Notes: generated from the sequence alone by a model not told the origin. A stretch of 64,000 bases of DNA from an uncultured Clostridia bacterium (GCA_947591315.1 CANQDD010000042.1:1-64000), one strand, 5' to 3'; shown: positions 63,801 to 64,000, counted from the stretch's first letter. Program-made: numbers and translations.

Positions 63801-64000
63801 GGCGTGAACGCTGTTTTCAAAATCCTTGCCTCTCACTACAGCCTGACCTGTTATCGTGTCGACCGTACCGTCCGCATATTCATGATTTCTGTTTGAACCC
63901 CAGGCTATTATCTTACCCGTTTCCTGAACGCCGTAGCTTGTAGCGTAGTTTTCACCGCTGCCCGCTGAAATCGACGTCACTCTCGATACGGAGGATATAG
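24828..64000 (-). CDS. Giant RCC1 / Ig-like / cadherin-like repeat protein, partial (N-terminus beyond right window edge), more than 13,050 codons
   Basis: Uninterrupted minus ORF. Upstream codons between 64000 and the track start (GTG 63980) are open and read ISSVSR-VTSISAGSGENYATS, continuing an RCC1 motif, so the true start lies outside the window. Confidence 0.95.
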   Translation of the reverse strand, partial: ISSVSRVTSISAGSGENYATSYGVQETGKIIAWGSNRNHEYADGTVDTITGQAVVRGKDFENSVHALEVTAGEGNAVALTTTHGTTDTAYYAWGNTESGLVPVNAPAEGEAASYAPAKLDILKNTIDVTNGDAAIFVQKDGSIMAVGSNSGGKLAADEPNVPEIKQIDGVSDILAAAVSANGSMSGFITTKGEIKTVGSNSRGQLGDATLTSSSELVDVYSGVINVTGEDGTVIGSDNAIKTKLNLIDNETYFERTSRGKVSFSYDVFNAFKKHDTTAQFHAASINPSVAQITSEGDLTYTAVGSTRIIVSKTDSDKYALFDVNVLPETSNLDTAVQPMIVTGGQFTAALTSGGYVYLWGDNAKGQLGVSTNTKTINAPVIDGAGQLKVGGKPLSGIVSVAAGDNFVIAADKDGHVWSWGRNDAGIGQLGRNSTVGRNLSGPQYARDVASNPVNADTKADSTAKLDDGVRILGSDATGKIVKVFASGSTAAAITENGNVYVWGSNRYGQLGIGKDELTELEQSSSSARPVRMYGIDDAVDVVIGEKNIAVVRRDGTMYIAGSNDNGQLGNGEIWNAQNNVDMAAYNRTIALPVLDGDGSHTTGAMKGIVNAALGPNHVIINTYNYEKTTTTTTNTEVETTVGDDRTKTTTTTTTVTDADVTDTDSETTIEVYTTTTKDIVTTTTREEAVRVTVTLSVNGQITTETTKTEILNAEAGVVSTSSVTEDRAYLPGDVDGASTVTEYRRTTVTTSTEYGETPDADPTVTTDVEQTALNGDYFDETVSTSMNTVTTVSARTVTKTEADSEGSTTTFSKSSTAAYKEGDTAGSETTLTTTHTTKTVTRGGDGHTTITVVTEKEAPKEQGDVSGTTTSHDVDTNDVFANKVYAWGNNTNGVLGNGVAYLNGKFYRVDKTGTRTDNGTTDLNGHEAKEILSFPTNKDAALVHVWDNDGVSDKPTGIMDNVYTVFAGDHFSGALTAGTFINADHIEGNNVYMWGTNRYSGINSGVLGNRTLNVDQYKPMLVYKNDSSMDYLDTIVSIPAIINGEHIASISRTGVAYLWGYDNKYQLGIKSQATMMVPVVAGNSSMSMSEPTIIRRKGGTADIRVQGGELFPVYDELKGDVGAFDWKVLDDTIARIAVLSGSDSSRAQLRGEGEGETRVIAINKITSQPVFARVIITDDITYPQMQFGKDFAVALKKDGTVWSWGNNTFDSGDTGLLGSGSKQGELTIPVQIDRYYANASDAVKGISSPIEKILTISVGDKHAIAVGKSGRIYAWGDNSYGQLGISPIVAPYVDRPVQIELYKNFTNDIINKGKIDNQIVDASAGAYHTVAVTAIGEVYTWGRNDKGQLGRGYTTSDYEPENFEPAKMKGTGDSTITNVVMSAASKEATAVLLANGMVYTVGGNKRGELGINSDNEFETQLSMVSLIDTNKDAIDSTKKTEYLTDVTRIVGKGYNFAAISTKSEPVYDENGKPQYVVSGGVPYQQIKYTRNRQVYAWGDDSSMQLGTGIYKPKKSAESDWQQNEPMYSKVPMEVTMNPKDNWANDPEYSGMESGSYDNKSDDVHPEFLRNIANISIGYYEDNEGIHTHMLAIDRKSVNKGTEEAPNMVAMANAYAWGENAKGELGVSGPDKLNSAYLIKDLYYTADENGGITSTPAERNIIGAATGGQFSGAFVDDGLVYTWGSDDKGQLGNFMVTDGGVNADRTYPGYVDEEYIALGDYDIVLGPDKEYAVIPAVYMRSFSLDIQVDTEKTGMLSFSTLNDDIIQVENLSKEDTVKLLGSRNVVENVKYGKVSLRRDEDNNIKYGDTKLLITYTNSANNESMTAVANVTVLGEAYRQTGTNDDGSPIYDSENIYRTAPKMESGDGYTVALKADGTVWSWGANDSGQLGQGTTGKNIVPTQVEFDFEDEGTYIKKIAVGRAHAIALDSTGKLWAWGSNTTTYQNNTVATGQLGIDPEETPYSSTPVIVGVIDGVDHLDGLNIADIFADENASFVITSSDQVVKVGKTDVSTLTITMPINRETYAFGSAYSSKYVGEGGTVTDDYRADEQKAQSYGAAPTQLSMVKRVSGIAGNNVLKFNGTVWQLPKDPTKSSFNRNTGFAGTNEAASTNDYILNNIVDIASTDLHSLALTKDGTVYAWGDNTEGQLGNGTDSGSMDAEYVLPDEEGESSVTVNVKQLADGEYTNKEISVLGHVVRIAAGDDHSVALVRLGNEEDGYKYSVYTWGDNKNGELGNSADASQILKPKKVKFTAIDGSSGESIEDTDKNIMDIDAGYSVTSMLEDNGFMWTAGLNSFGQLGNLDETDSQVPVLVGQGQLEVVPTSYKLNVGDTLEVSPKYKAQPAFNLIIDRGSELTNPKYSSVDERIFTVESGAETTKPTIKGKRAGKSKLKLEVGGLTAYFDVTVIGKGGNYSPIVAAGENHTVVLKSDGSVWTWGGNTYGQLGRDDANAVGRVTFPTADGETEPEIKFVAAGKNASYAVTSDGKLYAWGDNTYGQLGSGTTAKNTAEPVLVLGTDGKPIENVTQLAVQDNTVLILVQEDNAQNGLVYGMGDLFAQNSGKIKLIPNLENVMQISGLYALTRQGTVWQIVADGAPHKLPLKREDGSDLSIVQIAAGASHVLALDGDKELWAYGSNNYGQLGQGSVAEESKAVKVELSETVFDESLSEETKKVYTAVNLAASANSSYALAIDGDGNEKLFGWGDNSVGQIGIAAAEAMLNSNVVKPIVMTSAPANIDFMTAGYKQAFLVDSEGRVWGIGENGAGQLANGDTTDVNSFIICGDSQIEINKVTVNADGTLGDIVAVGYGTIYIKEEEETYLQAYYNAFNVYKINNDADTNYNFIYTTHSLTTDSSDILSLASTTAEGQHYANVKGLKSGITYVMAKETGSINKSSYIKVVVIPKEATYYNEHYFQPKVDAGENHTIMVRHDGTIWGFGANTDGQLGTTNNISYDAPHVAVTLDTFYVDAAAGRNHSIALDSEGNIWTTGDNSKGQLGTEGESRNYFDKIKVEGLEEGEKFVSVAAGDGVSAAVTSLGNVYVWGDNSKGRIGLGAETEKTDKPTRLNIAQVREVSIGKEHTLYLQMNGTVYASGNYEDNRLGIPGLSANAAVPTKIPSFAITGVNEHYDNHIVSVAAGGRHSMALYYNATAVAFGSNDYGQLGMGTVLPQAGMPGINAANIYSISAGENHSMLTDKDGTVYTFGDNTYGELGIGGMIDGTIQYAHTPRDNKTYLDGISAMSISAGNHYSVFADKNGVVYGWGDYTQGDSQRFGLTSIETRSDTPVVIGGSKVVTMYNEVTVHTGETVALDLPGANRFNLLVDYDSTSDIDAESKNESIATAQLDETGTGVLVTGGDNTGLTHVVVTRQIDDNRDHDERIVYFITTIDAEGKVAPMVASGQEHTIVLKQDGSVWAFGKNTYGQLGIGNTDEIVDQVPQRITFFDEHLVEDEYVTKVYTGQYHSVALTNKGSVYTWGRNDRGQLGLNYNPSIYNMVPSPEQVTIAAADGTRKPLTGAVKASTGTHHTVILTESGILYAWGWNEYGQLGNDSDAVKEMAIEPVIVKNINNVVDINRRSGGQTVFAIRYDGTVWGWGNNIDGQIDYKSSEQEFVRPTRVDLTIEKENGEVVNYDGKVIRIYSGLGFAVALLNDGTAIAWGNEDKQEQQLGRDVSSETPFTNTDGKTIYAPGLIDVTKIDKDNNYIVELAIGVTHGLAMFNDQKVAGWGSSANGRLGDPTQQSETNPKPVVTPEYIEVTDAVQGTGTSDVEYQQSTLEALTISAGGAFTIVGRSTKPDDALKAKNGLMYGFGLNNDGQLALGAAGVNRDTLGNVTSKVVDVWKPTLIAGQLASIVPSSKIMPVGTNTAVKITMPRFYITGDDNDNNKDYGYYILDTDGSHVIDFTKNTSTVHANSEGTAVLVVQDYENGTDMRATFQVIAEDDDRTQGLLYILDSNHEKYFGEVRDTDWFIERGYLTSNDYELRNVHDTATNDDFNVPVLINDLKELYSVSIPLDTIEPAEDGHLKGKGTLKISARYSADVLKLLDSDGNELIAEDASNPHAAVENNGLRMTYNTGVDDDDYDHTPYYLIEGVDVDDVSLYYAQFDEYEDGTLKADGTRKVKVALIAENKSLDITPYVTAQYNTTGDPTEMEEPHKHAQTESLNRAKAHKDADGNIDYYTYILNSHDADGRELIGATVYIEGQKASVVEVASIPVNSDHEIADRHATWYDAQNVSVVEVENRKIVSTNNITAVKLAVEQTYHTTETVETGDSDEEGNPITEEREVEKTERREYILYLYRDEYVTSIDEITFTDKTSENGKTYTAVKSGDTTYQIIVPANVTIGDILTRATYKEAEPIEYKQSSVTANTPKSIDKNPAVYENFVLGDESKTTVDITIYATAGRAASKNYTLEIIRVTDEDDPYVAVDYNRILPSVEGKYIAYVADDAKSAVITVSTILEGGQVKIGSEGLTKPTVNEVDYIFSDDENRQFTDSGYIEVPFTIFPMVGTAQEKTIRIYSSRAYPMPELLEVIYEVKGTDAEGNETTEYITVPAKYDTVQQQYVAEIPGDYSNDDSITIKAAGFKYTDASGEEKKSSVEITDENPADAQLKSHDEGGIQVLETNTVDTVTNYKLSVTDAEGKTYEDDYHVFNLAVVKQTTEIAANAKTAQMVGYDIPEVKRTGADENESGLVTFRKMVKYDKVDANTADIRITLDHPYQQIAIAKKAADGTYTYGEYRKLTEKTPEGEEPTLVFEKQPLTDGENVTENYFRIKVKSGDNEQEYDLVLELGHDDVSLIRVADVSEPESARYEIIKVTDPANPANYDPNKKYQYYVAIKRSDFVKNNMMTIEAEANDRSAKVTMAVNPTQPDNEVAFAEGVNGAGYTLTRQIRLQDYVIDTENVNETRDPLDYLVRIKVTGESGYEQIYRLLIVIQSPDVTLDGEGYMHAFDMSGKTFTGDEFKAEIEKEEYDLHKYADITDEHGNTTYGRLDVNYNKAASLTATANANADTDVYDTAGFEGYFVTVAEAKAGVNRTAAIGVKAANEYADVAIGKFFSMEDYIRYIADEDNREVIEERYIRDIEANSVSAYKLGTNNAQYDLTAQAADGGVTYINQYNPSTNYTSTVDLSVGVVVPVVVKAENGDTGITYLLVREEKKVEPPKEVWVKQVSTDGTYLWVPAEWDDAANRFRAPVLNNMQTVDVRVIPTRADVLSVLIGENRQIEQDEDGNEHIIQPSTDPVTGKRIWISTLKLYDTNDPTSDYKTDYQAYDEHGERIVKEIDTAAGEVLRTNIQLSKDSQSTIVKIYEYVDNGEILSNEHIVEGMEYGSENTDDELDGFTLELYKQSDDTGITIVTISPGEEYENSDSTNPPRMYNDPVPNELIHDSVTGNSESSADIIPTYTVFLNEETDQLSYQVDFDITLSDPKAKLEYNGEEIKTDPVTGKTVEPFVAVLAEKDVTRNRYYVPVYVTSESGRKQKYVIFVEPNDLNVGIKQLSDTRFNLRYNQNFTEYREFTRYENEEDTEGKKVRQFYVYEAAGTNSGRLYIESTDGTYITIESKTDPYNNYYESDEDNITHARNIFDENVTFDNKLSKEFAQQDYKIVVHKVLGYYDNTNEVKEYTKEYEFASILMSDDTSIRVWVDGYEVELINGIYSTSISNTADTYDLRIETTNEMAHLGLDDPKTPFLHVFRDTMDTPKTDDGSAYDHDAEIPVIHIYVTAQDGTVVRTPNNDNYYILQITRKNTTAEIDRVEGTDIGTESEKTTIGAIKEILKDNPDRFTFDENEYTDDTPAFIIYYNSGQATINGNVYVTPESTGAQIALYTKVNGEWVVENNDNGFTTVDEALKRAISNLSTSYNNGEYQLRVKSEGSKSDDDVKKYPLLLSAKDDDTRIKSIIVEMGRPGEYWANNDSVWYAKAPEKNTEAANPEDRYATLTIILNNEHAVITDIRRVQSVELNSPETETPKVLIQDNNISGSLRDDRAAHIDGGVKIKSQEYYSIKVRPHSGGAEKEYVLWLVGDDDEIGLKTVSKYTAVNAPTDISYVTYDGDDFYLDEDDIPSYNFMVADYEHLFVEAKSENAIISHVKMTPYYLGDNDELIEGKPMRDEEIGAQTYIWNEEAPLSADDIDLEAAVNVIELTVYSKYYDKANPAKTPRAKQIYRIKLYTSSNRTDVGEVKVNGIVAKPRPENQTIYDVAIPQTGEGSEWQNAEIEINALNGYTNIEANGKSAKGGSVTNVSSLGQLIYWYTLNSDEISLTFETTSSSDVYHQVYTLNISRDRSVSTVDQVYVNNKLLVAANNTDVDISLFSRSIASNEYVATVNRRDPINISILPSGKTASVVLMNNPDYSTGTLPEGGIEKYRGGVFEEIEQSKSGETNLMFIVKAADYNDNGEATGNSNTYKLTILYAGDDDTDVSKDVDTGKEGVYFTYDVTTTVGADTITSTRTVDSTRVNPNADDVYTKDGDTYSYDNKHIINLIGEQKSQGHIIIRGANEKQIITLYAPNDTNPFDAEPLMTSNDGLLDYVYNVEASVVEIPYTITSHGKFGTKEPEVSYNLIKFIKVSPQLEEVYTDGDRRYFNKVQYSYQTLPNAKKVRISVKASDPDAQVKIGEGDWVFDSDEQDYSIDVLGQSVFTIPLSIRVAPFGDTDVTTRNLVITKGNANLKNVFVYTQDELDALSTVVRSNEYGAFVATVDADKTYQFVTVTFDARKGYTLQLLDKDGDIIEGYTAGDAVDEEGNVVNTSQELRIDRRILQLAEDQVQNAYTIKVSDGIGHTAAYPLYINKKTQEAGIYSIIAQKGTATEDVADKTGDNTYRLVISNSTEDIKLQIIPTESTSTVTAEGKSRVGTLDVTTHIDASAPSKEVTIRVTPTESTTLAKTYTLTIVRRSDDTSIASVTVDGKELYKEGITSFNSQPLTNPTANVTIKTANRASIQVLNKSAGAEVRDNTDDPEYEWKKAELALDNNTETTKYVIRVTSENGKNTVDYMLVLNRDLYFGGLDFMKIALKNMDVTDDDYETLKVRAVTPEEMDTFKEYDDISVHGVFEKVISEQDTELNIWAKALASDAKITMTLPLENGADESGKTQVKYVTMPLTGDEKNETRTDQTPYTDKYKSYGENSFTSIYLRPDIKEIYIPVYVDVPGENPHTYRYTLKLVRKNLSIGNITVKLSDDGTDDDGNFRDDNVITLKPEADGVTYSAKVSASDIEKNIIVTADGRSAMLTGDLADIGAALPDESTIGTKTYRNEIRVKASLDSELTSYEFKIRAEDAEPDDYKTIYVNIYKENDDVSLKEVNVYYTRHGVKGPSSVVPEYDSEGNVVGYDAWLLTDKNSELVDIEAIATSDGAWVQITGGGADGDKTRHIAVQNDQTATLEPVIERTITVTANTDDAKSKSYKLRVHLFDLEIEYVESEGVRYEPVTETVDGVMTDIYEIFIDSDYTDLQVKAKNNDAGVTAGYMPAGAPMPTSASPNIYTNSSVGLTDGYAELQVRVGKGRAEGIPDNLNNIAYIRIYKNNDNNNLDYIDVTYDKDRATETTLRAVKTGDNEYAVIVPARTRNVDLLAAAESKSSHVTIEPSETRQGRTAYDTYEDYALVSDVQTADISVVSSLNKKEAKYTLTIYRADLELKELYVNDTDKIVENTVLTGMAVQEVIDGEEATVYQTVVENPNDIQMYAEALGQNAVIDMYETTPTHNNSNSITVTDSIKDSTVLTMTISLKPSVDAKIDKKAYLRIIVINSLTDLEITGTYTDSEGEKQTVKAEAAQITNESGASDTIYIVRVPYDVDTLEALTAKAIPANALAKVYLDTASGLTKDTIGDDYAIGSYTEENIGLAQGAILDRYAYILAMDGIAEKEYHVVLVHEVSLDIDAYTEYVNPDELGNLAAKETLTGKKIEVTAREGAAANEPKETYTLTDDADSSVRIHNALVSSRGDKTIYFKPVVEGVQITFWSNFEKAYKENRGMTNIPSELADGVPHEVYAEVTYNKGKPYEQKEIQILRIYVKNNVADLERVVVDYVDGSGKTQTIIAEKTADSKYQAYVPDTASIVDLTAETKEPLATVTFKDNNSYKVHTDTEKDFVLTGETTSTEIWVKATDGVASKTFTLDITRLDMTPYITVYDKSKVEGKLYDEDHPHIAKQNAADKERFDVRVAPGTPGYLELDLNKTADGHDKNADDLNKYYVSYGYLDPEAGDYYTANAKLYGDDDEHIIWSDWYLGTTKLENVLPSAVLVEGENAVTLVKVKVAALASEGTEGTLHSPHETIHYGTSKIYNLFISQMYSDEDNLEVTLGKDTDDEATFTTKGMEPVEEENGSKLYEFSYGYTHYEGADNRDKLNMLVNMLTKNKVTPPYNPNTDGEEVTLPNTEYTMKYEGYELTAEDTAAGYRAKGYFTYGNYDDALGADEDGGYASGAEKIKIGESEDGSDVAPVIDIYSRSEAGTVTHVRITLYRKSSDADLKLLRIPGSVTEEGANIDINGGYYDGDRHKYGKKNDGDPDNQEETLSSRYTVTDAAVTYAPVYIETEDKNAVITITNADGDAISVYDITVDDETGTVTRTEAAKKFIHTSVSERNYVWIPINIDNGRAPVYFTVTSEDGSMSSKHVAYLKMVSANADVDTIQISTSNTYNWAEKTNEFTHMGTEHSAWIDGEQHEWEVYKGYLSSDDVGKKNSDVSIAIKTVEETTDIKLNTKYVIYDGADEYKEKGTEGTNDGTYNIRHTFTELEAMEADGYTYMRFVTTAEDGITHKYYELRLYPMDTENDNLEWLDYPSKTDKDGKDHIVSLWAGETGSISLMDRPNVRQPNDDEKKEYFKTIPQGVDNNDLFIAYIDYDVTAVEIKGITEHPLASIKIHNSKYAVHQQTTTITNMVRGQSLMISIYVRSQDLANTAHDDVTGRGRVYALRLQRVPKDRTLDYVYIAPTKGENGSVSDGGEDLLDPEYFAGPDGVAPSLSAADTAKMEHTPNMITPDASGRYTVNEDGSESIHAEVNYGTTIVPVRLVPNVKSAIVTVTGADGDIIDGVDVTNDDGDVIGSQLTGPSNNTTGALNVYLNFPQDVNEKTYHVIVENKEGDQKPQEYDLVLTRRVNNLALKEIYVAGDLAVYDEETDAYYATIPYKTKNVEVRAVAESENTRVNVFDNPERDSEDDWIKWEIDPATGDRIHIEPLTYDERASFNSETGRSDDETRTSNRNRLITISDDTLYKIYVGSNNLVNGEPDQIREVKLYIRRRPADYVDPNLDIEMRVYHLPNYAGILATRSTIGGTLSDPATYEVLIDQNATTAYINVTNNYKTTVLKAYYPIDYIKADNPNEAEYVLRDPEDRTYVKLDTDITKLDHEGVVRYSYDELTGEYNESPDGDYVLDVNSYEIISSSTVLDGKELFKLKTKDDTNPKDKGLNADYIAGPAMQRLSFNVPMTGSMITVRVRATNGSGTGDTKEYNLNIRRESNDALLDYIRAYDLRDYNDKPMDITMPEASSNGIRTNAGPSTETPGMYNYYVINMPEESGDSKFEIKALSEYAVIELYDAQLGTFVSNDQTPRYLKRTNYIPISNISQQQLYFRIVPASVYFNPNNSRTEHYSATDGCAYYMLDILNTPLGTGLKSITVDYNTEHQTYASRNGSYGFIGVVQGDSNFTDLYIEPTVASSKITVEGYVTNDIGPVMLPSVNVSEATATNPIRMPITVQSTNGIKVEYELLLYRETEGSNGMKVTIEDTIDAPWNNARQMYIQDENETLPVYQRTAKVSVLFTSTTGFYAAVGNMKPELITADDRTVFNPAVPLEGESTYVPVSIYSSADAATPQNTYTVLVRKSSIDDILEYITVEKREPDETTTDDEGNRVFISYVYNNTRTANVFVQAYDRLARVSMSRTNNPQDVEPNIWNGMAAGSLDAGVTNLADGLNTFSITIHPENTIVSGFYKLYIYYTNVDMSLDMLEVRSKGFANTAGSGDYRSANSADGKVYVRSEHNNTTGDTNRYTLLAAPSDKIPFRGKEFVPTVQEYELEDLPTNNEGRYVIMADAQKAYDSVQELKSKPYNGEPPITDDLKIWIGDYIDKYDLQQKAVPVEKRSDPDGFGSPIVREYTREELMPNNAEYIEIPVTLVLGDFTNEYRIIIHSRSNNADLNHTGEETLPDDRRNLVGLGVTGYALLRDEAELSQFKLDHTPADLGETGEDFSPYGYHYLLKEYEVSVGPTVTTAEIFAYAYHVHKNSGTLVSLFRQGDDGETLNVLDAAISDIRTPVTLTPGVNRFIVKVTSEDGTETNDYTITINRNQTEFNVERVIVNDVRAQRVGNDFVAYVADGTNLKIEAQSDSPYLVTTSILNEHSHTLETGTMTPSNGLTYAMATGVAHHPFSSTDYDHAAFDTPPYEHATLLKIHLEDSTSSTHSQEYNLWVLPASTEDILSILLGTPDGGFATDNSLGYDMPITAIFEKNHQMPDGTIADAYVARVPKAMDTTRIRVITVDSGKIVKIGSFTPQGNDFFDETGKQFTARGAVAVPQVVTIGVTNGTLTGGVETENLTFRNYLLSIEQMENEALLLNADYLLKDGKDVADEDEWITDFTELLDEQFSFTLQAETDADHITFKNLKMSDRATGTYVQNSRGYTTSGVLQSYDPGDRHTFDLKVGINDIKIKVTSEDRTVTNTYKFSIIRKDPNNNIARLNDIQIIIGDPDEPENSYYDTIAVPSDDKTSDVFTYHYTIPQDLDLTKTPIRIKPVPMEDDYSVVYRMVYNMPEHTDPKNFGTQGENNVYGDLTNEQNGFDCNEVVIGKGTQFPGSVFANNLNNGDRVRVIFIVSSRKLATEKEYAIEFFKDSSLKTTPEFPFLSNIIRSDTGKPLTRRVATNEYDGNYYDFVDADTHQISLQFVKNEFAMDSRIYLLSTKTDSNTYKYEERTELTNTLNYTAILQPGDNTFLFEVSQLDGSGIDSRDHVKNTRFYSVTINKASAEDTDNDESGKISHNAELKGITSSNYTLLTAMFDKDVHEYFLSIPYDEDELNLTAEAANDNSTLRVRKVGGERLYSGIGSTFDTEADPYIGGEKPDGIPLNEGSNMIVVTVTAEDGVTKERYVIDAFRATADPALTGDILDMKIDVLADTAAESDQKFSHETPHWNSKLTNYFVSYDYDVSTLTFTPTLRPDELKGEVDGVEKESYINISHSNSNALPIAYKSGQTYTLTDLPYGDTEVLFDVKLYNGTEKRYIVTVNRAYGEDRPELNIPIDIYPTSTGVEASKYTLSTGFYHSEHAYYLNVDEDVSKVWVRGTLDNSDYTLKVNNTPAQSGGLNEISLASGDNLLNMTVENSVGSKERYVVVINRAEKAQTETDETGIRLQPVTADNTLENSDSKLVLDNLTVTTTDADGTVVPIIPDFIENQHTYTAIVDPKTDEIDVAAIFHNEENMSVTVRNMPITKSGMKLSEAEEAYMAYGEKTDNDNRLNLTKLRTGINYFDIVLTSKTDVKKDVNDDKYTKDSQTSVHYVLNVIRPEDPIADLDYLAVDKGSMAPVFDPSIRTYYVSVPYDAEEVDIETLGKMLPKTLDDGSKAPTGLPDDGVVVSAYSSKAAITRTSKTSFTAKLPEGKDSTITLLVYPTDDAKYPTRAYSMIINRHTHETVKSIALAKNTGLVLKDTNGKTIPFTTEFTKGGDNYARGVNYYAYVDEGVDKVVLNAAAEYTGKDAPKLTISADDGSASGTDGTASKEIAVHSGVNKVIITSAIGEEAAQRYSLIIMKKSEAASAQLTSLTADTQSVIGDDAYKASAHTVTRLDTANDKSGDYSLRKDLTMSLGAAAAENAVIRVNGKRLTDGTIEELITSDRERYDIRVETTDGSVYYKNLDITHNNADGDFDTDKYEPLVTEILVRSLKTTADEDGNETVQKSLGSFDHEVEGGRHTYNVMVSSEDLELFAHSLITHMKEIEGVSGSITEENENVYVQVLDTYEASDAYMNDYTVTTKFTDNITTKLTKGMGRYTFRLTEYAESGLENVSEYVINVFNTDKPVLTDLWVFPVPGKDVDEVTPERNAIMTQKYNPSVTDYDVHIGHSVTSFDVLATAFDNVSIKIARRDEIDSAVADANHSDREHAKNVTITTATDEKEFTVDVVLSYNKLIDGKDPATDGEKAYETVSETYTLHVIREPFDDTNVYMGDLWVVDEDDDEDNGMYELIPEYNKYVRLYETVIDFEDNTVSIGTRFGDDMTVIADQGNYNGEGVAISEYVVNNTVIMENGEPHEFTMPESFMSDPNAEEIVDFTVVAPDGETVGNYRVVIRRSEQKQGTAGDYQLRLEDLKLYNPTISGTQNQLYKYNEYNTPIEEFDRETFVYVALVDAQQDSIQINPKALTPANVVTITHNGEQLHTNLGDSLNIHNNIAEAKLNKFTGEDVFFLNVSWDLDETHAYTTYVLYVIQQNSAQLTNLSVKDDDVDDEFYILAPTFDPNTTDYRVYVDTMDQEIEFTVETSDSSDITVYKDGNSEPINSAKGASELVTLSRLDLSRNVFDYVFTAKHANGDTGTYRVKVIRNTKADDSTYVPERKTGIRGTVNTLADGKHNAEVYLYKTADIEALETDGAMDITAINNLLVAETTSDDDGTFKFPQDKITDTGTYSLAIRRAGYLTTYVSNIVVEESYVPVMYNFTRLDLIAGDVYGIGDSHNVVDDEDMSRFTDMMKGIGDNCTMDDLDKIYGIYAGLYKDITGAADEDAPEPEKIETKPENAEQNKDTQQPEAPKPENDGSKDNTQPEPQLPEQSAPGADTPSADVPGITEPGIVEPDVTTPEVTDPEVTKPDDTPADNTNETEPSDDNIDVGGEDKTEPEGGNDASDETTGGDKTDDTTVPNGGENDTQTEDGETGDEEQSGGITVTEPENGEEPEIGDDTVDGAADDKPTEGDAVVGGDTDSTDSAADTDTSSDSDTASDSDTSSDSAADSGDASGGDTESGGLVMGAYDVDANVDDYIQSLDDDSTDEPADEIMDTADETDTEPEIEGEQTEEITDTPVTTGDEAVDSEADASETNDDITIIGADAAGAANDTGIGGNEPTVGEPSGDPEPMPEPDITAAVKKLRLFLCDFNDDGTINFKDMLYIASHIGIKAPNSDNLTSQNRTLVTAYDMT
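24895..24985 (-). other. Dockerin-like second half (canonical F-hand) at the C-terminus of the giant protein
   Basis: LRLFLCDFNDDGTINFKDMLYIASHIGI. Confidence 0.7.
24990..26065 (-). other. Acidic/Thr/Pro/Ser low-complexity linker, about 350 aa
   Basis: PEPEKIETKPENAEQNKDTQQPEAPKPENDGSKDNTQPEPQ...DTDTSSDSDTASDSDTSSDSAADSGDASGG...TGDEAVDSEADASETNDD. Confidence 0.9.
26068..26250 (-). other. Dockerin-like first half (degenerate) of the giant protein
   Basis: LDLIAGDVYGIGDSHNVVDDEDMSRFTDMMKGIGDNCTMDDLDKIYGIYAGLYKDITG. Confidence 0.55.
26255..26560 (-). other. CarboxypepD_reg-like (transthyretin-like fold) domain
   Basis: TGIRGTVNTLADGKHNAEVYLYK...LLVAETTSDDDGTFKFPQDKITDTGTYSLAIRRAGYLTTYVSNIVV. 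Confidence 0.75.
27000..52200 (-). other. Long array of cadherin-like beta-sandwich (PF12733-type) repeats, dozens of copies
   Basis: Recurrent '...Y.V.V...[hydrophobic].V.A.......V.........L..G.N...I.V.AEDG....Y.L.I.R...D..L..I.V' pattern, e.g. FDKDVHEYFLSIPYDEDELNLTAEAANDNSTLRVRKVGG...LNEGSNMIVVTVTAEDGVTKERYVIDAFRA. Confidence 0.75.
52480..53840 (-). other. RCC1 propeller (about seven blades)
   Basis: WAFGKN, YTWGRN, YAWGWN, WGWGNN, IAWGNE, AGWGSS, YGFGLN. Confidence 0.85.
54160..55275 (-). other. RCC1 propeller (about seven blades)
   Basis: WGFGAN, WTTGDN, YVWGDN, YASGNY, VAFGSN, YTFGDN, YGWGDY. Confidence 0.85.
55690..56770 (-). other. RCC1 propeller (about seven blades, two degenerate)
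   Basis: WTWGGN, YAWGDN, YGMGDL, VWQIVAD, WAYGSN, FGWGDN, WGIGEN. Confidence 0.75.
57060..58430 (-). other. RCC1 propeller (about seven blades, two degenerate)
   Basis: WSWGAN, WAWGSN, YAFGSA (degenerate), VWQLPKD (degenerate), YAWGDN, YTWGDN, WTAGLN. Confidence 0.75.
58885..60462 (-). other. RCC1 propeller (about seven blades)
   Basis: Blade signatures WSWGNN, YAWGDN, YTWGRN, YTVGGN, YAWGDD, YAWGEN, YTWGSD. Confidence 0.85.
60755..63003 (-). other. RCC1 propeller (about seven blades), with Thr-rich insertion
   Basis: Blade signatures YLWGDN, WSWGRN, YVWGSN, YIAGSN, YAWGNN, YMWGTN, YLWGYD. Confidence 0.8.
61390..62130 (-). other. Thr/Ser-rich low-complexity insertion inside an RCC1 propeller
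   Basis: YEKTTTTTTNTEVETTVGDDRTKTTTTTTTVTDADVTDTDSETTIEVYTTTTKDIVTTTT...TTTHTTKTVTRGGDGHTTITVVTEKE, between RCC1 repeats GIVNAALGPNHVIINT and NKVYAWGNN. Confidence 0.85.
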
